Assembly: GCF_009905535.1 (NCBI RefSeq)
Contig: NZ_JAAALA010000001.1
Location: 1-64,000, forward strand
Origin: Caulobacter sp. SLTY
GTDB lineage: Bacteria > Pseudomonadota > Alphaproteobacteria > Caulobacterales > Caulobacteraceae
Length of the DNA: 64,000 nt
Reading direction: 5' to 3'
In this document: in pieces, positions 10,744 to 17,526 of the stretch
Layout of the letters: the number at the start of each line of letters is the position of its first letter
Numbering within the stretch: the stretch's first letter is position 1
Notes under the pieces: model-generated
Told to the model about the DNA's origin: nothing
Seen by the model: the letters and a program-made list of their open reading frames with translations, nothing else
Database searches by the model: none
Translations under genes and position numbers: made by a program

Positions 10744-11793
10744 ATGCCCCAGGCCGCCTTTGTCGCAGACCCCTTCCCGCGCCGGCCGCTGGCCCGGCCG
10801 ACGGCCAGCGGCTGCCGGCTGACCGACGAGGACGGCTGCGTCCGCATCGATTTCGACATGGCCGGCGGCGCGGTGCTGCTGGGCCATGCCCATCCCCGTA
10901 TCGAGGCAGCGGTGTCCGAGGGCGGCGCTGACGCCACGCGAGCCGCCGCCGCCCTTTCGGCCCTGTTGCCGCGCAAGCCGGCCGTCGCCTTCTGCGCCGC
11001 CGAGGGCCAGGCGCTTCCCGCCGCCGTGGCGGCCGCCCGCAAGGTCACCGGCCGCAAGCGCATCGCCGTATGGGAGCCCCGCGAGGGCGTCTGCAACGGC
11101 GAGACCGACCTGGCCGCGGTGCTGGCAGACCCACTCGGCATGACCCCGGCCCAGCTGCGCGCCGCCCGCAAGGCGGCCAGCGCGGCCGGCGCCGTGCTGA
11201 TCTTCGACGAGGGGGCCAGCGGCTTCCGTGTCCACGCCCAGGGCGCTCAGGGCCTGACCGGCGTCAAGCCAGACCTCGCGGTGTTCGGCGCCGGCCTGGC
11301 CAACGGCCGTCCGATCGGCGCCATCGCCGGCTCCAAAGACCTGATCGCCGCCTTGGACCCCGCCGACCTGCCCCCGCCCCGCGCCGACAGCCTGGCCGCC
11401 GCCGGCGCCACGCTCGACTTCCTGGGCCAGGCCGCGGTCGCCGCCCACCTGCAGGTGCTGGGCGCCGAATTGCAGACCGAAGTCGAGGGCCTGGTGGCGA
11501 AGGCCGGGGCCGGCCGCCTGTTCACCCTGGCCGGCGATCCCACACTGCCGACCCCGCTGTTCGCCGCCCCCGTCCTCGAAGGGCTGTGGATGCGGGAGAT
11601 GATCAGCCGCGACCTGATTGTGGTCGGTCCCCACGCCTTGAGCTTCGCCCACGGCGAGCCTGAGCTTTCCGCCCTCATCGACGCCTACGCCGCCGTGCTG
11701 CCGGCGATGATGGCCCGCAGCATGGCCGAGATCTTCGCCCGGCCCCGCCCCGAGTACGACCCGTATCGGTCCGCATCCGAAGGACGCGCATGA
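10744..11793 (+). CDS. Class III aminotransferase-like protein lacking the PLP lysine
   Basis: 349 aa with the fold signature of glutamate-1-semialdehyde aminomutases: GCRLTDEDGCVRIDFDMAGG, GHAHPRIEAAV, then LIFDEGASGFRVHAQGAQGL and GVKPDLAVFGAGLANGRPIG. In active members the last motif reads LGK..GGG.P.GA, with the lysine forming the PLP aldimine. Here residue 183 is alanine (codon 11290-11292). The phosphate-binding SGTEA motif is also replaced (CAAEGQ), and the protein is ~80 residues shorter than usual. A non-catalytic or different role is inferred. ATGA overlap with the next gene makes it the first gene of an AT-like/AKR-like/SpsF-like operon. Confidence 0.85.
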   Translation: MPQAAFVADPFPRRPLARPTASGCRLTDEDGCVRIDFDMAGGAVLLGHAHPRIEAAVSEGGADATRAAAALSALLPRKPAVAFCAAEGQALPAAVAAARKVTGRKRIAVWEPREGVCNGETDLAAVLADPLGMTPAQLRAARKAASAAGAVLIFDEGASGFRVHAQGAQGLTGVKPDLAVFGAGLANGRPIGAIAGSKDLIAALDPADLPPPRADSLAAAGATLDFLGQAAVAAHLQVLGAELQTEVEGLVAKAGAGRLFTLAGDPTLPTPLFAAPVLEGLWMREMISRDLIVVGPHALSFAHGEPELSALIDAYAAVLPAMMARSMAEIFARPRPEYDPYRSASEGRA

Positions 11794-12665
11794 GTTTCCC
11801 CCTCACCAAGCTCGGCCTCAGCGCCGCCCAGTTCGGACTGGGCGGCAACAGCGGCCCGCGCTCGCGCCCCCCGGAAGTGGAAGCGCGCGACATCCTCTCG
11901 ATCGCCGCGCGCGGCAAGCTGTCGGTGCTCGACGCCTCGGGCGTCTATGGCCGGGCCGAACAGATTCTCGGCGACCTGATTCCGCGCCCGTCCTCCTTCC
12001 GCCTCACGCTGAACAGCGTCCGGGCTGATCGCGGGCCCGACTTCGTCGAGCAGGAAGCCCGCAACTCCCTGCGCCGCATGGCCGTGGAGCGGGCCGACGC
12101 CATCGTGGTGCCGTCCGTCGGCGAGCTGTTCGGCCCGCACGGCATGGCCCTGTGGGACCGGCTGCAACAGCTGAAGGCCGAGGGCCTGTTCGCCCGCATC
12201 GGCATCTCGGTGCACGCCTCGGACGACCCGTTCGGGGTGGCCAAGCGCTTCAAGCCGGACCTGGTCCAGGCGCCGGCCTCCCTCCTCGACCAGCGCCTGC
12301 TGGCCGATGGCGCCCTGGCCCGCATCGCCGGGGCGGGGATCGAGGTGCAGCTGCGATCGATCTTCCTCAACGGCTTGCTGTTCCTGCCGCCAGACCGGGT
12401 GCCCGCCACCTTGAAGGGCGCCGCCGGGCGCCTGTCGCGCGTGCGCCGGATGATCGCCGAGGGCCGCAGCGATCCGCTGCAGGCGGCTCTGGGCTTTGCC
12501 CTGTCGCGCCCGGAGGCGACCGCCGTGCTTGTCAGCCCCACCACCGCCGCCGAGCTGTCGGCCATCATTGCCGCCGCCGCCAGCCCGCCGCCCGACCTCG
12601 ACTGGGACGATATGGCCCTCGATGACCCGGTCGCCCTGGATTCCGGGAGCTGGGCCGCCGCCTAG
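11790..12665 (+). CDS. Aldo/keto reductase-like protein with altered catalytic tetrad
   Basis: 291-aa TIM-barrel AKR homologue. It opens KLGLSAAQFGLGGNSG and has LDASGVYGRAEQILGDL, which supplies the tetrad Asp (~48) and Tyr (~53). Where active AKRs have Lys (…TK…) this one reads RLTLNSV (~71-77). Where they have His (…LLLH…) it reads AIVVPSVGEL (~104-113). The helix-strand GPHGMALWDRLQQLKAEGLFARIG is otherwise well preserved. Loss of Lys and His suggests no normal carbonyl reduction. Translationally coupled (ATGA) to the aminotransferase-like gene; 38 bp before the SpsF-like gene. Confidence 0.82.
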   Translation: MSFPLTKLGLSAAQFGLGGNSGPRSRPPEVEARDILSIAARGKLSVLDASGVYGRAEQILGDLIPRPSSFRLTLNSVRADRGPDFVEQEARNSLRRMAVERADAIVVPSVGELFGPHGMALWDRLQQLKAEGLFARIGISVHASDDPFGVAKRFKPDLVQAPASLLDQRLLADGALARIAGAGIEVQLRSIFLNGLLFLPPDRVPATLKGAAGRLSRVRRMIAEGRSDPLQAALGFALSRPEATAVLVSPTTAAELSAIIAAAASPPPDLDWDDMALDDPVALDSGSWAAA

Positions 12666-12703
12666 ACCCATCTCATAGGCCCGCTCAGAAGGAGCTCTTG
12701 CCG

Positions 12704-13405
12704 ATGATCCTCGCCATCCTCCAGTCGCGGATGACCTCTCGCCGGCTTCCCGGCAAAGCCCTGGCCAGCCTGGCCGGTCAGCCGATGGTGCTGCGCCAGA
12801 TCGAACGCCTGCGCGCCGCCCGCACCCTGTCAAAAGTTGTGGTCGCCACCAGCGTCGAGGCGGCCGATGACCCGCTGGCCGCCTTCCTGGTGTCCCGTGG
12901 CCAGGCGGTCTATCGCGGCGCGCCGGTCGACCTCCTCGGTCGCTTCGCCCGCTGCGCCGAAGTCGCCGGGGCCAGCCATGTGGTTCGGATCAAGGGCGAC
13001 GCCCCCTTCGTCGACCCGGCCATCGTCGACAAGGCCGCCCGCATCGCCCTGGAGAGCGGCGCCGACTACGTCCACAATCGCGGCTGGTTCGGCTTTCCCA
13101 AGGGGCTGGAGGTGGAGGTGATCCGCACGCCCGCCCTGATCGCCGCCGCCGAGGCGCCGCGCGATCCGGCCGCCCGCACCTCGCCGACCGCCTTCCTGCG
13201 CGCCGACCCGGCCCGGCACAAACAGGCCAGCTTCGCGGCTCCGCGTGATCTATCGGGGCTGGACTGGAGGGTGAAGACCCACGCCGACCTGGCCTTCGCC
13301 CGCTCGGTCTACGCCGCCCTGCACCCGGCCGACTCGGCGTTCGCCATGCGCGACGTCCTGGACCTGACCGGCGGCGGTCAGGACATGGCGCAGTACGCGG
13401 CTTAG
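12704..13405 (+). CDS. SpsF-like cytidylyltransferase-fold protein
   Basis: 233 aa. ATG 12704 is preceded by AAGGAG at a 9-base spacing. The glycosyltransferase-A type nucleotide-binding start is clear (ILQSRMTSRRLPGKAL), followed by RIKGDAPFVDP (normally R.TGDCP.IDP), DYVHN and FPKGLEVEVI. In SpsF/KdsB-like enzymes a later motif EHVTPYI and a metal-ligand Asp in VDT.eDL are conserved. Here they read RTSPTAFL (~158-165) and VKTHADL (~190-196, Lys for Asp). Homologues activate sugars with CTP for surface glycans. Activity here is doubtful. Last gene of its operon, followed by a strong terminator. Confidence 0.82.
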   Translation: MILAILQSRMTSRRLPGKALASLAGQPMVLRQIERLRAARTLSKVVVATSVEAADDPLAAFLVSRGQAVYRGAPVDLLGRFARCAEVAGASHVVRIKGDAPFVDPAIVDKAARIALESGADYVHNRGWFGFPKGLEVEVIRTPALIAAAEAPRDPAARTSPTAFLRADPARHKQASFAAPRDLSGLDWRVKTHADLAFARSVYAALHPADSAFAMRDVLDLTGGGQDMAQYAA

Positions 13406-13425
13406 TTGAAGGGCTGGAAACAATT

Positions 13426-13464
13426 GACCCCGCCGGCGGGGGGGATGGGCCGGCGGGGTCTTTT
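13426..13464 (+). terminator. Intrinsic terminator after the SpsF-like gene
   Basis: Perfect 12-bp GC stem (13426-13437 with 13449-13460), an 11-base G-rich loop, and TTTT at 13461-13464. Closes the aminotransferase-like operon and faces the end of the btuB-like gene. Confidence 0.85.
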
Positions 13465-13548
13465 GTATTCGAGGCGCCCGGGTTTCGGGGGGGCGTTTTC
13501 GGACGCCTCGGAGAAATAAATGCCGATCGCCCCAGTCGGTTCCGGGTC

Positions 13549-15384
13549 TTACGGGCGGAATCTGAATCCGATGAAGGCGGCGCGGCCGGTCTCCCCGTAG
13601 CCGAGGCTTTCCTGATAGTTCTCGTCGGTCAGGTTCTCGATCCTCAGGGTCAGTTCGACCGCCTCGGTGATCTTGAACCCGCCCGCCACATCGGCGGTAA
13701 CGAAGCCGTCGCGGACCTCCGGGCTAAAGGTCGAGGGATTGCTATCAGCCTGCTCGCCCTCGGCCCGCACGGTGAAGCGGCCGGTGAGCCGCTCGCCTTC
13801 CCAGCCCAGGCTGATCCGGCCCGAATGTTCCGGAACCCGCAGCAACCGCGCGCCGGTCGTGTCGTCCACCGCGTCGGTATAGGCATAGCCGGCGGAGAGC
13901 ACGACGTTGCCGAACACCGCGTCGCCCGACAGGGTGAAGCCGTCGGTGCGGGTGCGGTCGATGTTCACATAGCGGCCGGTCCCGTAGGAAATCTGGTCCT
14001 CGACCTCCAGCCGGTAGGCGACGGCCTGGACGAAGAAGCGATCATCGGCCGAGCGCCAGGAGGCGCCCAGGTCCCAGCCGTCGGCGGATTCCGGCTTGAG
14101 GCCGACAGAGGGGCCGGCCGGGAAGCAGAAGTCGCAGACCTGCTGGCTGATGGTCGGGGTCTTGTAGCCCTGGCCCCAGCTGGCCTGCAGCGCAAAGCCG
14201 CCGCCGACCGCCCAGGTCGCCGACAGGCGGGCGGTGGTCTTGGAGTCGAACTCGTCCGGCGCGTCGTGGCGCAGGGCGCCAGTCAGAACCAACGCTTCGA
14301 TGGGCGCGTAGCGCAACACGCCGAAGGCCGAGGTCGAGCCCAGGTCGTAGGCCGCGCCGGTACTGACCGTGGCCTCGGTGTCGTCGCGCTCGATCCCGGC
14401 GATGAACGACAGAGGGTCCTTCGCGCCTCCCCTGCCGGCCGTGTAGCGCCAGGTGGTCCGTTGGGCCTCGTAGGTCGAGGAGAAGGCGGAGATGTTGTCG
14501 CGCGAGAGGTCATAGGCGCTAAACGTCAGGCTGTGGTCGAGGCCGATCAGGTCGTTGGCGCGCAGGCGGGCGTAGCCGCTCCAGGACTCCGATTCGGCCC
14601 GGTCTGCGGTGTCGCCGAAGGCGAAGAAGGCGTCATAGCCGTCGATATCGACCTGGAATCTGTTGTAGCGGACGCGTCCGTCGAGGGTGACCTTCTCGCC
14701 CAGCGCCACGCGGCCGCCGAGGCTGGCGGTCCAGCTTTCGAAACCGTCGTCCTCGGTCCCGTTGGCCGCCTTGGAGACCCCGTCGGTGCGATAGGCCGCC
14801 ACCGAGCCGCCGACCGCGAACCGCTCCTGGGAGACGCCGCCGGACAGGTTGGCGCGAGCGGTCCCATGACTGCCGCCCTCCACGGCCAGGCGGACGCCGT
14901 TCGGCTCGCGGGTGGTGAAGCTGATTACCCCGCCGATGGCGTCCGAACCCCAAAGGGAGCCCTGCGGCCCCTGCAGGATCTCGATCCGCTCGATGTCCCC
15001 CAGGTCGAATCCGGCGAAGTCGAAGCCGCCATTGGGGCTGGAGGCGTCGTTCTGGACCATTCCGTCGACCAGGACGAGGGTCTTGTCCCCCGCCGCGCCG
15101 CGTATCCGCACCGTGGTCACGCCGCCGAAGGCGCCGTTGCGGCTGAGCGACAGGCCGGGCACGTCGCTGAGGATGTCGGCGGCGAACACCGACTGACGGG
15201 CGTCGATCTCCTGGTCGGTGATGACCGTGAGGCCGAGCACCGTCTCCGGTTCGCTGGGCAGGCGGGTGACAATCACCGAATCGACGTCCGCCGCGGCATC
15301 ATCAGCAAGAGAGGGGGCGGCAAGGGCGGCTGTGGACAGCAGGGCGAGGCCGCTGGTTGCGGCAAGCAGGGTGGCGATACGCAT
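13549..15384 (-). CDS. btuB: TonB-dependent receptor, BtuB-type (cobalamin uptake)
   Basis: 611-aa outer-membrane barrel that imports vitamin B12/corrinoids using TonB energy. Start ATG 15384 has GAGGAG nine bases upstream; a longer TTG start is less likely. Signal peptide MRIATLLAATSGLALLSTAALA, TonB box-like DSVIVTRLP, plug domain (DILSDVPGLSLSRNGAFGG ... VLVDGMVQND ... ERIEILQGPQGSLWGSDAIG), many barrel strands, and a C-terminal aromatic-rich strand ending FIGFRFRP. B12 specificity is inferred mainly from the cobalamin riboswitch just upstream, plus the 600-aa BtuB-like size. Confidence 0.9.
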   Translation of the reverse strand: MRIATLLAATSGLALLSTAALAAPSLADDAAADVDSVIVTRLPSEPETVLGLTVITDQEIDARQSVFAADILSDVPGLSLSRNGAFGGVTTVRIRGAAGDKTLVLVDGMVQNDASSPNGGFDFAGFDLGDIERIEILQGPQGSLWGSDAIGGVISFTTREPNGVRLAVEGGSHGTARANLSGGVSQERFAVGGSVAAYRTDGVSKAANGTEDDGFESWTASLGGRVALGEKVTLDGRVRYNRFQVDIDGYDAFFAFGDTADRAESESWSGYARLRANDLIGLDHSLTFSAYDLSRDNISAFSSTYEAQRTTWRYTAGRGGAKDPLSFIAGIERDDTEATVSTGAAYDLGSTSAFGVLRYAPIEALVLTGALRHDAPDEFDSKTTARLSATWAVGGGFALQASWGQGYKTPTISQQVCDFCFPAGPSVGLKPESADGWDLGASWRSADDRFFVQAVAYRLEVEDQISYGTGRYVNIDRTRTDGFTLSGDAVFGNVVLSAGYAYTDAVDDTTGARLLRVPEHSGRISLGWEGERLTGRFTVRAEGEQADSNPSTFSPEVRDGFVTADVAGGFKITEAVELTLRIENLTDENYQESLGYGETGRAAFIGFRFRP

Positions 15385-15524
15385 GCGCGTACTCCTCAAC
15401 AAAGGAGCCCGCGCGGCGCCGCGTGGCGGGAAGGGTCAGCGACAACATCGGCGCGCCGGCCGACGGTCGCTTCAACGGGTTCCCCCGCGCCATCAGCCTG
15501 GACCCGGGCTGCGGACGAACGACT
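15385..15524 (-). promoter_or_regulatory. btuB leader with hairpin masking the ribosome binding site
   Basis: Non-coding stretch between the riboswitch and the btuB start. On the minus strand CTCCT (plus 15403-15407) can pair with AGGAG (plus 15392-15396) across a six-base loop. This directly hides the Shine-Dalgarno that sits nine bases before ATG 15384. It is a plausible translational expression platform for the cobalamin aptamer; the competing pairing was not worked out. Confidence 0.55.
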
Positions 15525-15676
15525 GCGGCGGCAGGTCTCCTGGCTCACGGGTCGTCGGGTTCGCGCCGTCGCCTTCCCGGTTTCCCAGTGGCGCTCTCCG
15601 TGAAGAGGAGAGACCGACGCGGCCCTCGCCGCTTACAGTTGCGGGCACAGCCGGGGTTTCAAACCCCGTTCCCTCT
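15525..15676 (-). ncRNA. Cobalamin (B12) riboswitch
   Basis: Read on the minus strand, the aptamer landmarks appear in order: GGGAACGG then GAAACCCCGGCTG near the 5' end, GCCCGCAACTGTAAGCGG, a variable stem (GTCTCTCCTCTTCACGGAGAG), GCCACTGGGAAACCGGGAAGG, GCGAACCCGACGACCCGTGA, and the B12 box AGCCAGGAGACCTGCC (plus-strand 15530-15545). The order and spacing match the AdoCbl-class aptamer. It sits ~140 bases before the btuB start, so B12 would repress receptor synthesis (known behaviour of the class). Confidence 0.95.
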
Positions 15677-15805
15677 TGGCCCCCGGGGGGGGGACCGCCT
15701 GGCGCGGCTCATGCCGCGTTGCAGCACGCTTGGCAAGTCCGACGGGTGATGTAGGGTTCGCCCCCAACGGCCGTGTGGGCCGGCTTTGTTTTGGGGGAGG
15801 CCGCC

Positions 15806-16135
15806 ATGGCCCATTGGAAATCGTTCGCCGCCATTGCCGCGGTCACCCTGCTGGCCGTCGGGCCCGCCGTCGCCCAGACCGCGCCCGCCAAGCCGCCGGC
15901 CCGCAACACCAAGCCCTACCCGGCCGAGTTCAAGTCCAACTTCATGCCGGCCTGCACGAAGGACGCCGTTCTCAACGAGGCTCAGTGCGGCTGCATCCAC
16001 CGCAACATAGAGCGGGAATTTACCGAGGCGGAGTACATCGAGATGGACAAGGCGGCGATGGAGGGCAAGGAGCATCCGAGCAACACGCGCCTGAAGGAAA
16101 TCGTGGTCGCCTGCTACACCAACCCCGGATACTAG
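15806..16135 (+). CDS. Small secreted Cys-containing hypothetical protein
   Basis: 109 aa from ATG 15806, with GGGGGAGG upstream (15793-15800). Signal peptide AIAAVTLLAVGPAVAQ, a short Pro/Ala linker, then a domain with four cysteines (PACTKD, QCGCIHRNIER, VVACYTN), probably two disulphides. Divergent from the riboswitch-btuB unit, so the 15677-15805 gap holds promoters for both. No function recognised; a link to corrinoid uptake is only positional. Confidence 0.75.
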   Translation: MAHWKSFAAIAAVTLLAVGPAVAQTAPAKPPARNTKPYPAEFKSNFMPACTKDAVLNEAQCGCIHRNIEREFTEAEYIEMDKAAMEGKEHPSNTRLKEIVVACYTNPGY

Positions 16136-16177
16136 GGCTCTCCACGGGCGGGTTTGAGCCCACTTGTCGGAACGGGC

Positions 16178-16999
16178 CTAGTACCAGCCGGCGGCGCGCA
16201 GCGCCCCGGCATAGGCCCGGCTGACCGGCGCCACAGCGCCGCCCTTGAGGGTCAGGCTAGCGCGTCCGTCTCCGCGACGGGCGGCCTCCACGGCCCCCTT
16301 CGCCACCCACCAGGAGCGATGGGTGCGGGCGCCCTCGATGCCTTCCAGCTCGGCGACCGCGTCGGACAGGCGCATCAGGATCAGGTCCTGGCCCTTGCTG
16401 GTGTGCAGGCGCAGGTAGTGATCCTCGGCCTCCACCGCATAAAGCTCGGCGCCGCGCAGCTTGGGCGGCAGGCGGTCGAGGAACCGGGGCGGGCCTGACC
16501 CGGTCGGCTGGGCGTGGGTCTCCTGCGGTTGCCGCTGGACGACATAGTTCAGGGCGGTCAGCGCCGTGGTGACGATCAGCACCGGCAGGGCGTAGTGGAT
16601 CATCCGGCCCGGCCTCAGTCCACCGTTCAAGAGCAGGTCGGTGACCAGCCAGACGAAGACGATCAGGACGGGAGTGAGCGCCAGGGCGATCACCGCCCCC
16701 TGCACCCAGGGCCGCTCCTCCAGCCAGCCGGTGCGATCTATGACGGCGGAGATGGCCACCCCCACCGCCGATCCCGTCGCCATCAGGATGGCCCAGTAGA
16801 CCAGTCGGGTGGGGAGCGGCACGCCGCCGGTCTCGAAGGCGCCCGTCAGGGCCAGGAACACCCCGGCGATCAGGGCGATCACCGTGCCACGCACATGACG
16901 GTTGGCGAGCGTCCCCGCTACTGGCGAAGCGTGAACGGCGCCGCCTGTCCGTCCACGAACGGGCGGCGTCGGCTCGCGGCTTTGCGGATGCGGGCTCAT
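16178..16999 (-). CDS. Membrane-anchored LytTR-family transcription regulator
   Basis: 273 aa from ATG 16999. Four hydrophobic segments (~40-145: VIALIAGVFLALTGAF; LVYWAILMATGSAVGVAISAV; GAVIALALTPVLIVFVWLVT; YALPVLIVTTALTALNYVV) are followed by a C-terminal LytTR DNA-binding domain (ELYAVEAEDHYLRLHTSKG ... THRSWWVAKGAVEAA ... VSRAYAGALRAAGWY). LytTR proteins bind promoter direct repeats. No histidine kinase or separate membrane inhibitor is next to it, so it may sense a membrane signal itself (inference). Divergent from the DUF2141/carotenoid oxygenase unit and a candidate regulator of it. Confidence 0.88.
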   Translation of the reverse strand: MSPHPQSREPTPPVRGRTGGAVHASPVAGTLANRHVRGTVIALIAGVFLALTGAFETGGVPLPTRLVYWAILMATGSAVGVAISAVIDRTGWLEERPWVQGAVIALALTPVLIVFVWLVTDLLLNGGLRPGRMIHYALPVLIVTTALTALNYVVQRQPQETHAQPTGSGPPRFLDRLPPKLRGAELYAVEAEDHYLRLHTSKGQDLILMRLSDAVAELEGIEGARTHRSWWVAKGAVEAARRGDGRASLTLKGGAVAPVSRAYAGALRAAGWY

Positions 17000-17053
17000 C
17001 GGTCGGACCCTAAGCCCTGGGTCATCGACAACCGCAACGATGAGCACACCACC

Positions 17054-17503
17054 ATGATCTCCCGCACCACCCGCCTCGCCCTCCTCACCGCCGGGCTGCT
17101 GAGCTTCGCCGTAGTGAACGCCGGTCGCGCCCAAGCGCAAGAGCCGGGCGATTTGAGCGTCACCTTTTCCGGCCTGACCGCGCCCACCGGCGCCCTCTAT
17201 GTGGGCGTCTATGACAGCGAGGCCGCGTTTGGCGGCGGCAAGCCGGTGGCCGGAGAGCGGGTGGCGGTCAACGGCGCCACGGCCAGCCTGACGCTCAGTG
17301 GCCTCAAGCCCGGCCGCTACGCCATCAAGGTGTTCCACGACATCGACGGGGATGGGCGGATGAACACCAACCCCTACGGCATCCCGCTGGAGCCCTACGC
17401 CGCCTCCAACAACGCCCCGGCCAACATGGGCCCGCCCCGCTGGTCCGATGCGGTGTTCGACGTCACCGCCGAGGGCGCGGTCCAGGACATCACCATCCAA
17501 TAG
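17054..17503 (+). CDS. DUF2141 secreted protein
   Basis: 149 aa from ATG 17054. Signal peptide TTRLALLTAGLLSFAVVNA with Ala-rich cleavage region. The mature part is an immunoglobulin-like beta domain of the DUF2141 type: LSVTFSGLTAPTGALYVGVY, then LKPGRYAIKVFHDIDGDGRM (acidic, calcium-loop-like DIDGDGRMNTN), and GIPLEPYAASNN. Function of the family is unknown. It lies 23 bp before the carotenoid oxygenase and is probably cotranscribed. Confidence 0.85.
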   Translation: MISRTTRLALLTAGLLSFAVVNAGRAQAQEPGDLSVTFSGLTAPTGALYVGVYDSEAAFGGGKPVAGERVAVNGATASLTLSGLKPGRYAIKVFHDIDGDGRMNTNPYGIPLEPYAASNNAPANMGPPRWSDAVFDVTAEGAVQDITIQ

Positions 17504-17526
17504 CTTAGCGACCCCGGAGAACGACC

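Noticed and set aside
10621-11652. Extension of the xdhC-like frame upstream on the minus strand
   Set aside because: It is antisense to the aminotransferase-like gene and shows no family similarity; the XdhC domain begins at GTG 10620.
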